A DNA stretch of 64,000 nucleotides from Butyrivibrio sp. YAB3001 (GTDB lineage Bacteria > Bacillota > Clostridia > Lachnospirales > Lachnospiraceae): contig NZ_FOKR01000017.1 of NCBI RefSeq assembly GCF_900112195.1, forward strand, positions 17,829 to 81,828, in the 5' to 3' direction. The translations under genes and the position numbers were made by a program. Under the pieces are notes generated by a model. The model saw nothing but the letters and a program-made list of their open reading frames with translations. It was not told where the DNA came from and made no database searches. Positions 17,835-25,391 of the stretch are shown in pieces (within the stretch, counting starts at the first letter, position 1; the number at the start of each line of letters is the position of its first letter).

Positions 17835-18584
17835 TTACAACAGTCTCTGTCTCACGATCTCGTAAGCAAGAACACCGCAAGCTACAGAAGCATTAAGGGA
17901 ATCGATGTCTCCCTTCATAGGGATTGAAGCTATCATGTCACATTTTTCTTTTACAAGGCGTCCTACTCCGCTTCCCTCATTACCGATAACAAGGCCGATT
18001 GGCCCCTTAAGATTAAGGTCATACATAGTTGTTCCGCCCATATCTGCGCAGACAAACCAAAGTCCTTTTTCCTTGAGTTCTTCAATAGTAGCAGCGATAT
18101 TTGTAACCTTGGCAACAGGAGTATAATTGATTGCTCCTGCAGAAGCCTTGGCAACAGTAGCTGTAAGTGATGCAGCCCTGTGTTTAGGGATAATAACACC
18201 ATGAGCGCCTGCCAGATTAGCAGTACGGATGATAGCACCTAAATTGTGTGGATCTTCGATATTGTCAAGGACTATAACAAATGGCTCTTCGCCCTTTTCA
18301 CTTGCTCTGTCAAGAATATCCTCAACTTCCACATACTCATAAGAAGCAGCATAGGCAAGAACGCCCTGATGCTTGCCAGTTTCTGAGAGCTGATCAAGTC
18401 TTTCTTTTTTCACAAAGCTGATAACGGTATCCTTATGTTTCTTGGCTTCACGCAAAATTGTCTGAACCGGTCCGTCTTTGCAGCCATCAAGTACAAAGAG
18501 TCTGTCGATTGTCTTCCCTGAACGAAAGGCCTCCAAAACTGCGTTTCTTCCCTCTATTATCCTGCTTTCAAAATTCTCTTCCAT
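17835..18584 (-). CDS. rlmB: 23S rRNA (guanosine-2'-O-)-methyltransferase, TrmH/SpoU family
   Basis: About 249 residues. A substrate-binding N-terminal domain (IIEGRNAVLEAFRSGKTIDRLFV) is followed by a SPOUT domain with VILDN-like VLDNIEDPHNLGAIIRTANLAGAHGVI, GLVIGNEGSGVGRLV and ASIPMKGDIDSLNASVACGVLAYE. These are the three knotted SAM-binding motifs of group 3 TrmH enzymes. The start is ATG 18584, just after AGAGGTAATGA; an upstream extension to 18656 is unlike the family. It 2'-O-methylates a guanosine in 23S rRNA. Synteny with mrnC and cysS is the usual Firmicute arrangement. Confidence 0.9.
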   Translation of the reverse strand: MEENFESRIIEGRNAVLEAFRSGKTIDRLFVLDGCKDGPVQTILREAKKHKDTVISFVKKERLDQLSETGKHQGVLAYAASYEYVEVEDILDRASEKGEEPFVIVLDNIEDPHNLGAIIRTANLAGAHGVIIPKHRAASLTATVAKASAGAINYTPVAKVTNIAATIEELKEKGLWFVCADMGGTTMYDLNLKGPIGLVIGNEGSGVGRLVKEKCDMIASIPMKGDIDSLNASVACGVLAYEIVRQRLL

Positions 18585-18726
18585 TTCATTACCTCTAAAA
18601 ATCGTAAAACAATTCATACTATCCAAACCACATATGAATTGATAATATTTATACAATAAATACCTTATTCTTTACTACAACATGAACTCAATTGCAGCTA
18701 AATTACCTATCATTTCCATCAGATGG

Positions 18727-19167
18727 TCACTTCAATATATCCAGTTCCAATCTTTCAATTCCCTTTGCCACAAGTTCACAGGCTCTGTCCATGTTGTCTG
18801 TAAGATAAAGAAATCCTATCACTGCTTCAAAGCCTGTAGCCTCAAGGTAGTCCATCGTTGTGGCATTCTTAGCCTTGGTGTGTGGCTTGGAATTGCGACC
18901 TCTTCTATAATAATCAGCCTCTTCCTCAGTCAGATCATCCATGAGAACTTTGACAAAAGCAGCCTGAGTCTGTGCCTTAACCACCTGACTGGCTCTTTTA
19001 TGAAGATTGTTGACAGCCGTGTTTCCTTTATTGACAAGTATTGAACGGATAATCACATCAAATATCGCATCGCCTATATACGCCAGCGTAAGTGGTGAAT
19101 AGGTCCTGATATCTTTTCCCTCAATACCAAATCTGTCATTTAGATAATCATTTAAACCAGCTGCCAT
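18727..19167 (-). CDS. mrnC: Mini-ribonuclease III
   Basis: A 146-residue RNase III domain without a double-stranded RNA-binding domain. LTLAYIGDAIFDVIIRSIL (about residues 27-45) carries the catalytic Asp; LHKRASQVVKAQTQA and YYRRGRNSK follow; TTMDYLEATGFEAVIGFLYL contains the second acidic cluster. The family matures 23S rRNA ends. The gene starts inside the end of cysS (16-base overlap), as in the conserved Firmicute cysS-mrnC pair. Confidence 0.92.
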   Translation of the reverse strand: MAAGLNDYLNDRFGIEGKDIRTYSPLTLAYIGDAIFDVIIRSILVNKGNTAVNNLHKRASQVVKAQTQAAFVKVLMDDLTEEEADYYRRGRNSKPHTKAKNATTMDYLEATGFEAVIGFLYLTDNMDRACELVAKGIERLELDILK

Positions 19168-20576
19168 TTTACTCCCTCGCGAGTATCCTTGATCTCAACG
19201 CCTTTTGCAAGAAGTTCAGCACGAATAGCATCAGCTGTAGCAAAGTCTTTGGCCTTCTTTGCTGCTGTTCTGCGCTCAATGGCATCAAGAATATATGCCT
19301 CAAGTTCTGAATCTATCTCAGTTCCTTCTGAAAGGCTCTTTGCATGATTTATAAGGTCAAGAGAAAGAACCTTATCAAAGCTGTCAATAAGAGCAAGTTT
19401 GGTTGCATCGTTAGTATCAGCTTTAAGAGCATCATAAAGAACTGTGATAGCCATTGAAGTGTTCAGATCACCGCATACTGCATCTCTGAACTTGTCCTCA
19501 AACTGAGCCTTAACTGCCTCATCAACTGCTCCATCCTCTTTAAGCTCAGAAACTCTCTTCACAAGCTTATTGAATACAAGCGCTGCATTATCAAGAGCAT
19601 CAAAAGAAAACTCCAAAGGCTTTCTATAATGTGACTGGAGGCAGAAGAATCTGTATACAAGCGGATCATAGCCTTTTTCCTTAAGAACAGAAACTGTAAG
19701 GACTGCTCCCTTGGATTTACTCATCTTGCCGGCTCTGTCATTTAAGTGATTGCTATGGAACCAGAATTTACACCACTCATGTCCAAGATAGCTTTCTGAC
19801 TGAGCAATCTCATTAGTATGATGAGGGAAAATATTGTCGACACCGCCGCAGTGGATATCGATATATTCGCCAAGATGCTTCATGGAAATGCATGAACACT
19901 CAATGTGCCAGCCGGGATAACCAACTCCCCAAGGGCTGTCCCACTTAAGAGCCTGATCCTCAAACTTGGACTTTGTAAACCAAAGTACGAAGTCGGTCTT
20001 ATTCTTTTTATTAACATCTTCCTCAACGTCGTCGCGTACGCCTACCTGAAGCTGCTCTTTTTCCACATCTGATGAAAAGACATAGTAATCCTTGAGCTTG
20101 CTGGTGTCAAAATATACGTTTCCGCCTGCGACATAGGCAAAGCCTTTTCCCAAAAGAACTTCAACCATGTTGATAAACTCAGGAATGCAGTTTGTAGCAG
20201 GTTCCACAATATCAGGACGCTTATTGCCTACAGCATCAAAATCTGTAAAGAAAGCATCTGTATAGAACTTTGCAATTTCCATAACTGTCTTGTGTTCTCT
20301 CTTTGCGCCTGCCAGCATCTTATCTTCACCGGTGTCAGCATCTGAAGAAAGATGTCCAACATCTGTGATATTCATTACTCTCTTTACGTCGTATCCCGCA
20401 TATTCAAGGGATTTGATAAGAACATCCTGCATGATATATGTTCTGATATTTCCAATATGAGCAAAATGATAAACTGTAGGGCCGCAGGTATACATTGAAA
20501 CCTTGCCCTCTTCTCTTGGTCTGAACTCTTCGACCTTTCTTGATAAAGTATTATAAAAAGTAAACTCGTGTGCCAT
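19152..20576 (-). CDS. cysS: Cysteinyl-tRNA synthetase
   Basis: A 474-residue class I synthetase. It shows YTCGPTVYHFAHIGN (HIGH-type motif, with the first zinc Cys), HIECSCISMKHLGEYIDIHCGGVDNIFPHHTNEIAQSE (zinc site and substrate pocket) and KMSKSKGAV. The C-terminal helical domain ends DTREGVKW. Length is normal. ATG 20576 is preferred because AGGAGA lies five bases upstream; eight further residues upstream are atypical. No T-box leader consensus was found between it and ispF (56 bases apart), so the gene is probably transcribed with ispF and the downstream genes. Confidence 0.95.
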   Translation of the reverse strand: MAHEFTFYNTLSRKVEEFRPREEGKVSMYTCGPTVYHFAHIGNIRTYIMQDVLIKSLEYAGYDVKRVMNITDVGHLSSDADTGEDKMLAGAKREHKTVMEIAKFYTDAFFTDFDAVGNKRPDIVEPATNCIPEFINMVEVLLGKGFAYVAGGNVYFDTSKLKDYYVFSSDVEKEQLQVGVRDDVEEDVNKKNKTDFVLWFTKSKFEDQALKWDSPWGVGYPGWHIECSCISMKHLGEYIDIHCGGVDNIFPHHTNEIAQSESYLGHEWCKFWFHSNHLNDRAGKMSKSKGAVLTVSVLKEKGYDPLVYRFFCLQSHYRKPLEFSFDALDNAALVFNKLVKRVSELKEDGAVDEAVKAQFEDKFRDAVCGDLNTSMAITVLYDALKADTNDATKLALIDSFDKVLSLDLINHAKSLSEGTEIDSELEAYILDAIERRTAAKKAKDFATADAIRAELLAKGVEIKDTREGVKWQLV

Positions 20577-20632
20577 GTTATCTCCTGTATTAATTCTCAA
20601 AAAGAGTTATTGTATTATTCTTATATTGTTTT

Positions 20633-21175
20633 TCAGCCCTTACACTTAGGGCAGCCTCCGCAGCCGTTTCCTTCGCTGTCATAAACTGATCTGCTTGCTT
20701 CAAAAAGACTCTCTATCATACAGATTGCCTGCGATGATATTCCTTCACCTGTACCGGTAAAACCAAGTCCTTCCTCAGTTGTAGCTTTAACGCTTACCTG
20801 AGATATATCTATTCCAAGTGTATCAGCAATATTCTTTCTCATGTTATCGATATGAGGTCTCATCTTAGGCGCCTGGGCGATTATCGTGGCATCGATATTT
20901 CCAACAAGATACCCGTTTTCTTCCAGGATTTCTCCAACTCTTTTTAAAAGAACCAGTGAATCAGCGCCCTTATACTCAGGATCAGTATCAGGGAAATGCT
21001 TTCCAATATCTCCCAGTGCTGCTGCTCCAAGAAGCGCATCCATTATAGCATGTAAAAGAACATCTGCATCAGAATGTCCCAAAAGACCTTTTTCATAAGG
21101 AATCTTCACACCGCCCATAATGAGGTCTCTTCCCTCAACAAGCCGGTGCACATCATATCCCATTCCAACTCTCAT
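20633..21175 (-). CDS. ispF: 2-C-methyl-D-erythritol 2,4-cyclodiphosphate synthase with Cys-rich tail
   Basis: A 180-residue protein. [12 protein letters not shown] holds the DxH zinc site, [33 protein letters not shown] is the IspF signature, and [10 protein letters not shown] is the CDP-ME2P contact near the C-terminus. It makes MEcPP in the non-mevalonate isoprenoid pathway. ATG 21175 follows AAGGAA. The last 20 residues (ending [11 protein letters not shown]) extend beyond the usual 156-160-residue enzyme and carry a CxxCxxC cluster that could bind a metal. No other isoprenoid gene is nearby. Confidence 0.93.
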   Translation of the reverse strand: MRVGMGYDVHRLVEGRDLIMGGVKIPYEKGLLGHSDADVLLHAIMDALLGAAALGDIGKHFPDTDPEYKGADSLVLLKRVGEILEENGYLVGNIDATIIAQAPKMRPHIDNMRKNIADTLGIDISQVSVKATTEEGLGFTGTGEGISSQAICMIESLFEASRSVYDSEGNGCGGCPKCKG

Positions 21176-21208
21176 GTCAATTTCCTTCCCAAAAAACAAG
21201 TTATTAAA

Positions 21209-21511
21209 TTACAACAGCAGCTCAACCAGAAATGCTGCTCCGCAGGCACAGCCTGCAACGGTCAAAAGGCTCTTTTTATTAAAAGCAAGAATAAGCGCAA
21301 CCGCAAATCCTGCAATAGATGAAGCTACATAATCTGTAGCCTTAAGTATAGCCGGAAAAGTCATGGCTGCCAGTGTTGCATAAGGTACATAATAAAGAAA
21401 AGATCTGATAAACTTACTCTTTATCTCTTTTCTTATAAGTGTCAGCGGCAAAGCCCTGATAAGATATGTAACTACAGCCATAAGGAGAATATATAAATAA
21501 ACTTTACTCAT
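21209..21511 (-). CDS. azlD: AzlD family branched-chain amino acid transport protein
   Basis: A 100-residue protein with four hydrophobic segments. VTYLIRALPLTLIRK near the N-terminus and YVPYATLAAMTFPAIL are typical of AzlD. It overlaps azlC by eight bases and is the usual small partner of AzlC in the LIV-E type exporter. The pair likely exports branched-chain amino acids or analogues such as azaleucine. It ends 34 bases before ispF and is probably part of the same transcript. Confidence 0.88.
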   Translation of the reverse strand: MSKVYLYILLMAVVTYLIRALPLTLIRKEIKSKFIRSFLYYVPYATLAAMTFPAILKATDYVASSIAGFAVALILAFNKKSLLTVAGCACGAAFLVELLL

Positions 21512-22253
21512 TCCTTTCCTCCTTTATGGGCGCAAGAATCGCGGCAACAGCTGCAACCGCTATTGTAACAATTATTATTCTAAATCCTGATGATATTAGC
21601 TTTAAAAATGGCGCGTAAGTAAACACACAGCTCATCACCATTGCGCAGATAACAACAAGCGCCACTGCCTTGCTGCTCCTTGTTTCAGGAATTATTATCG
21701 CTATAAACATACCATAAATTGCAAGTCCAAGACAACTTATCAGTCTCTGGGGAAGTAATTGTCCCGCCACGGCGCCAAGGACTGTGCCAAGCACCCAGCC
21801 AAAGACCGAAGTAAAGATAAGTCCATAGGAAAACATAGGATAAAGTTTTCCTTTTTTTAGAACGCTTACGCCAAAAATCTCATCTGTAACACCATATGAG
21901 ATACCCAGTCTGTGCCCTGTGCTTACGCTAGAATCAAGTTTTTGTGAAAGTGCGCAGGACATAAGCATATATCTAAGATTAATTATAAACTGTAAAACCG
22001 CAAGTTCTATAAAGCTGCCATTTCTGGCAATTATCTCAAGCGCTGAAAACTGACCGGCGCTTGTGACATTAAGAAGCGATGTCATAGCCGCCTGGAAAGG
22101 TGTCATTCCTACCTTGGCGCTCTCGATTCCAAATGCAAAAGAAACTGCAATGTAACCAAGGCATATGGGAATCGCGTTTTGGCATCCCTCTTTAAAATCC
22201 TGTAAGCTTCCGCTGCTCATTCCTGACTCTTCCTCTGAAACTCCAACATCCAT
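21504..22253 (-). CDS. azlC: AzlC family branched-chain amino acid exporter subunit
   Basis: A 249-residue protein with about seven hydrophobic helices. The GCQNAIPICLGYIAVSFAFGI N-terminus and SLLNVTSAGQFSALEI segment are characteristic of AzlC. It forms the large subunit of a two-component branched-chain amino acid exporter with AzlD, which follows with an eight-base overlap. The first twelve residues before the conserved core are acidic and variable; ATG at 22253 or the internal Met 12 are both possible starts. Confidence 0.88.
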   Translation of the reverse strand: MDVGVSEEESGMSSGSLQDFKEGCQNAIPICLGYIAVSFAFGIESAKVGMTPFQAAMTSLLNVTSAGQFSALEIIARNGSFIELAVLQFIINLRYMLMSCALSQKLDSSVSTGHRLGISYGVTDEIFGVSVLKKGKLYPMFSYGLIFTSVFGWVLGTVLGAVAGQLLPQRLISCLGLAIYGMFIAIIIPETRSSKAVALVVICAMVMSCVFTYAPFLKLISSGFRIIIVTIAVAAVAAILAPIKEERNE

Positions 22254-22294
22254 CAGCCATTCACTCCCAATTTTCTTGCCATGTTACTGTTCAC

Positions 22295-23476
22295 TCACTT
22301 CACCGCAGATACTACCGTTTCCTTCACACTCTCGATATCATCTGCAAAAAGACTTCCCTGCACCATGTTCGCAGAACCGCCGCCCTTTGCTCCAAACTTT
22401 TCCCTTAAAACATTTACAACCTGCTTAAGGTCTTTATTAAGGCTTCCTGACCCCAGTATAAATCTGTAGCCATCAGCCTTATTTCCACATAAAACGCCGC
22501 AAACTCCTGCATGCTCAGCACAAAGAGAATTCACCAGCTTGCGCATGGAATTATTGTCGATTCCATCTTTTACAAGTATCACATTTTCAAGAGATGAATC
22601 TATTTCTTTAAGCTCATATTCTATCAATGCTTCGTTAAGGCTTGCAAGTTTGCCCTTGATATCGGCATTCTCTTGAAGCACCTTATTTATTGCTGCCTCA
22701 ACCTTGTCTGAAGAAGTTGTAAACTTCCCGGAAAGGTCACTTACAATTCTCTGCTGCTCATTTAAGAATTCTAAAGCTCTTTTACCGCAAAGGATATTGA
22801 CTCTCACGCCACCTTTGTAGTTCTGAAGGCCTACCACTTTAAGAAGACCGATCTCACCAGTTTTTTCAACGTGTGGCGCGCAGCAGGCGCATACATCGTA
22901 GCCATCTATTGTAACAAGCCTTATCCTGCCTGTCAGTTCCTTCTTACTTCTGTAATCGATATTCTCAAGTTCTTTTTCACTGGGAAAATCAGCAGATACA
23001 CGGATATTCTCCCAAATTGCCTGATTCACCCTCATCTCGATATCAGAAATCTGCTCCCTGGTCAGAGCCTTGTCATAATCCATTGTAACTTCCGAATCAC
23101 TCAGGTGAAATCCAACATTGTTGGCCCCATACATGCTATTTACAATTCCGGAAAAGATATGTTCTCCGGTATGCTGCTGCATGTTGCCAAATCTCCGCTC
23201 CCAGTCGATCACGCCATGGACCTTGGTTCCCACAGGAATCTCAATATCAGAACAGTGCTTTATATCTGCACCAATGCTAACATGGGAAACCTGCGCCTTA
23301 GTCTCATCCGCTCCATAGACAAGAACGCCTATATCGCTCCCCTGTCCGCCCTGTTCCGGAAAAAAAGCTGTCTCATCAAGAACTATCTCGTATCCGGCAT
23401 CAGTTTTCTCGCAACTTAAAACTTTCGCGTCAAATTCCTTAATGTACGCGCTATCATAATATAACTCTTTCGTCAT
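22295..23476 (-). CDS. Alanyl-tRNA editing protein (AlaX-L type, with DHHA1 domain)
   Basis: The 393-residue protein resembles the editing half of alanyl-tRNA synthetase without a synthetase domain. FPEQGGQGSD marks the N-terminal barrel. MQQHTGEHIFSG gives the HxxxH zinc motif. CACCAPHVEKTGEIG supplies the remaining Cys/His ligands near residue 200. A helical linker and a C-terminal DHHA1 domain (GGGSANMVQGS) complete the AlaX-L layout. The family hydrolyses Ser- or Gly-mischarged tRNA-Ala in trans. It lies 42 bases upstream of azlC, so the two may be co-transcribed although functionally unrelated. Confidence 0.88.
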   Translation of the reverse strand: MTKELYYDSAYIKEFDAKVLSCEKTDAGYEIVLDETAFFPEQGGQGSDIGVLVYGADETKAQVSHVSIGADIKHCSDIEIPVGTKVHGVIDWERRFGNMQQHTGEHIFSGIVNSMYGANNVGFHLSDSEVTMDYDKALTREQISDIEMRVNQAIWENIRVSADFPSEKELENIDYRSKKELTGRIRLVTIDGYDVCACCAPHVEKTGEIGLLKVVGLQNYKGGVRVNILCGKRALEFLNEQQRIVSDLSGKFTTSSDKVEAAINKVLQENADIKGKLASLNEALIEYELKEIDSSLENVILVKDGIDNNSMRKLVNSLCAEHAGVCGVLCGNKADGYRFILGSGSLNKDLKQVVNVLREKFGAKGGGSANMVQGSLFADDIESVKETVVSAVK

Positions 23477-23547
23477 ACCTTCATCCTCAAAAAATCAATC
23501 ACTGCTTATTCTAACACATTTCACGGATAAATAACATGATGAAAAAA

Positions 23548-23570
23548 GGAGACTGCATCATGCAGTCTCC
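23548..23570 (-). terminator. Terminator overlapping the CarD stop codon
   Basis: The palindrome GGAGACTGCAT/ATGCAGTCTCC with a one-base centre is followed on the minus strand by a T6 run. The TGA of the CarD-family gene (23558-23560) lies inside it, so the last few codons form one arm. Confidence 0.8.
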
Positions 23571-24076
23571 AATGGAAGGTCTGAAAGCACTCCTATTACT
23601 CTTCTCTTGATAACATCCTTTTCCGTCTCAAGAGAAAACGCAAGTTCAGTGTAAAGTATTTTCTCAGCCATATTCAAGTATTTTTCATTAAGAGTTGCAA
23701 ACTTCTTGCCTTCGGCCTCTCTATGCGATTTGATCTTATGCAAGGACTTCACAAGACCCATCATCTCATACGCTGTGTTCCTCTTAATGATCGCCATTAT
23801 CGCGGGCTCAGCCTTTTTACCCTCCGGAAGCTCAGTCTCCGGTGCTTCCTCAATGTCGTCTATCAATCCTTCAGCATAGTCAGCGCTAATAACTTCTCTT
23901 ATCTTATCCTCGGCACCCTCTACCGGAACGTAGAGGACACTTCCGACATCGACAGCGGAAATCATCATGTAATATAGTTTCTCTTTTCCCCTCTCAAGAA
24001 ACGACGGTACGAGAATATCCCGAACCTTACATAAACCATGACTACCGTAAATTACGCACTCTCCGATATTTAACAT
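23558..24076 (-). CDS. CarD family transcriptional regulator
   Basis: A 172-residue protein. The first 60 residues (MLNIGECVIYGSHGLCKVRDI and LYYMMISAVDVGSVLYVPVE) form the Tudor-like RNA polymerase interaction domain shared by CarD/CdnL and Mfd. The C-terminal part is a helical bundle with basic segments (KIKSHREAEGKK) that contacts promoter DNA upstream of -10. Such proteins modulate open-complex stability at many promoters, including rRNA promoters. It is monocistronic, with its own promoter and terminator, and the leader carries a perfect cre-type palindrome, suggesting carbon-source control. Confidence 0.9.
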   Translation of the reverse strand: MLNIGECVIYGSHGLCKVRDILVPSFLERGKEKLYYMMISAVDVGSVLYVPVEGAEDKIREVISADYAEGLIDDIEEAPETELPEGKKAEPAIMAIIKRNTAYEMMGLVKSLHKIKSHREAEGKKFATLNEKYLNMAEKILYTELAFSLETEKDVIKRRVIGVLSDLPLETA

Positions 24077-24113
24077 TTTGTTCCTCCTTTGCGAAACAAT
24101 AACAACTGCTACC

Positions 24114-24127
24114 TGAAAGCGCTTTCA
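24114..24127. promoter_or_regulatory. Catabolite-responsive element-like palindrome in the CarD leader
   Basis: TGAAAGC GCTTTCA is a perfect inverted repeat and fits the Firmicute cre consensus TGWAANCGNTNWCA at every defined position. It lies about 70-80 bases downstream of the predicted transcription start and 38 bases before the CarD start codon, a position compatible with CcpA roadblock repression. Confidence 0.55.
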
Positions 24128-24203
24128 TGCCTGAAGGAAAAGAAAAACATGGCAAGAGGATGTCCTTGGTCCCCACTTACCATGTCCTTGCTCGCATGGG
24201 AAT

Positions 24204-24232
24204 ATTATACCATACTATTACAAAATTTGTAA
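24204..24232 (-). promoter_or_regulatory. Sigma-A promoter of the CarD gene
   Basis: On the minus strand TTACAA and TATAAT are separated by exactly 17 bases, reading toward the CarD gene, with a leader of about 120 bases. This leader and its surroundings fill the 283-base gap before the GNAT gene; no small gene was seen there. Confidence 0.7.
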
Positions 24233-24313
24233 CACTTTTACATGTTTTTTTGATACTTTTTTATAAAAATATGTTACCTAAGGCTTACTCTTGCACTGAT
24301 GATACAAAGAAAA

Positions 24314-24365
24314 AAATGATTTAGGATTGTTCCGCAAAATGCACGCTCACACCCCTAAATCATTT
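24314..24365 (-). terminator. Terminator overlapping the GNAT stop codon
   Basis: The 12-bp arms AAATGATTTAGG and CCTAAATCATTT are separated by 28 bases; a T7 run follows on the minus strand. The TGA of the acetyltransferase gene lies in the proximal arm. Confidence 0.6.
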
Positions 24366-24914
24366 ATAGTAAAAAAAGAACTCCTCTCTAGTAAGAACAT
24401 TTATATGCTCCACTTTTGTCTCGCCAAGCATGATAACCTTAGTATCATTATTAGTGCGAAGATACTTAAAGCAACATTTTTCCTGGACTCTTTTTGACCT
24501 CTCATTTCCCTGAAAGTATCCGCAGAGAACTCTTTTTAGGCCAAGATCCATAAAGCCATGCTTCAGAATTTCAATCGCCGCCTCGGGAACAAGCCCCCGC
24601 CCCCAAAAAGGATATCCAATCCAATATCCAAGCTCTGCTTCACCCTCCGAAAGAGGCCTTTCCTTGCTGCCTTCAAGAGTAAGTCCAATGCTGCCAACCG
24701 GCTCTTTTTCCATGCCTTTAAGGCAGATGGCATAGACCTCATCCCTGGCAAAAACAGTCCGTATCACAGCCCTGCTGTAACTTACATCTTTATGGGGCGG
24801 CCATCCGGCAGCCGGTCCTATCCTTTCATCGCTTGCATACTTAAAGAGACTGGGGGCATCTTCATCTCTCCAGCCTCTTAACAACAGCCTCTCTGTTTCC
24901 AATATCATCCTCAT
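24360..24914 (-). CDS. GNAT family N-acetyltransferase (RimJ/RimL-like)
   Basis: A 184-residue GNAT protein. ILETERLLLRGWRDEDAPSLFKYASDERIG is the RimJ/RimL-type N-terminus. ELGYWIGYPFWGRGLVPEAAIEIL is the acetyl-CoA pyrophosphate loop region, and VQEKCCFKYL matches the NxxSxrvleKlGF segment of the family with Cys-Cys in place of Gly. The start overlaps the upstream gene's stop by four bases (ATGA), so the two are translationally coupled. The substrate is unknown; relatives acetylate ribosomal protein N-termini, antibiotics or small amines. Confidence 0.85.
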   Translation of the reverse strand: MRMILETERLLLRGWRDEDAPSLFKYASDERIGPAAGWPPHKDVSYSRAVIRTVFARDEVYAICLKGMEKEPVGSIGLTLEGSKERPLSEGEAELGYWIGYPFWGRGLVPEAAIEILKHGFMDLGLKRVLCGYFQGNERSKRVQEKCCFKYLRTNNDTKVIMLGETKVEHINVLTREEFFFYYK

Positions 24915-25354
24915 CTGCTATGGCTCATGTACTGAAATCCGGTTCTGGCGGTAATTCCTTCAATGTATTTTTTGAACATGGTAAAATAAGCTTCTTCCTT
25001 ATGAACAGCGTCATGAGACATGAAGAAGATTACCTTTCCACTCTTAATATCAAACTCTATATCATGCTGAGGATCAAGCGCATCGATATCTTTAAAGGAC
25101 AAACCAAACTTTTGTCTGCAATAGTCATCCTTATTATCCATATCCATTGTTGCCTCAATGATCTTACTCTTTGCTTTTATGAGAGTATCAATTTCCTCAA
25201 GCATTATCTGCTGAACGATATTAAGAGACGTTATTTCATAACCTACAAGTCTCATATCCGATATGATTCGGTCAAAATCTACTGCAGTAAGTTCAAATGG
25301 ATCAATCTTATTTTCTCCATAACCAAAAACCGCATTATAAAGACCTTCGTTCAT
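24911..25354 (-). CDS. Uncharacterised protein, coupled to GNAT acetyltransferase
   Basis: A 147-residue soluble protein I do not recognise. AAGGAG lies six bases before ATG 25354. It has an acidic N-terminal third, a predicted long helix (VQQIMLEEIDTLIKAKSKIIEAT), and a C-terminal part ending YFTMFKKYIEGITARTG. There is no signal peptide, membrane segment or metal motif. The four-base overlap with the downstream acetyltransferase suggests a shared role. The EAL-domain gene begins its stop 37 bases upstream, so these three genes may form one transcript. Confidence 0.7.
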   Translation of the reverse strand: MNEGLYNAVFGYGENKIDPFELTAVDFDRIISDMRLVGYEITSLNIVQQIMLEEIDTLIKAKSKIIEATMDMDNKDDYCRQKFGLSFKDIDALDPQHDIEFDIKSGKVIFFMSHDAVHKEEAYFTMFKKYIEGITARTGFQYMSHSR

Positions 25355-25391
25355 TGCCTTCTCCTTTCGTCAAAACGATCACACTTTTTGA

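Noticed and set aside
22871-23419. A 182-codon plus-strand frame
   Set aside because: It is antisense to the alanyl-tRNA editing gene with no ribosome-binding site and no recognisable domain.
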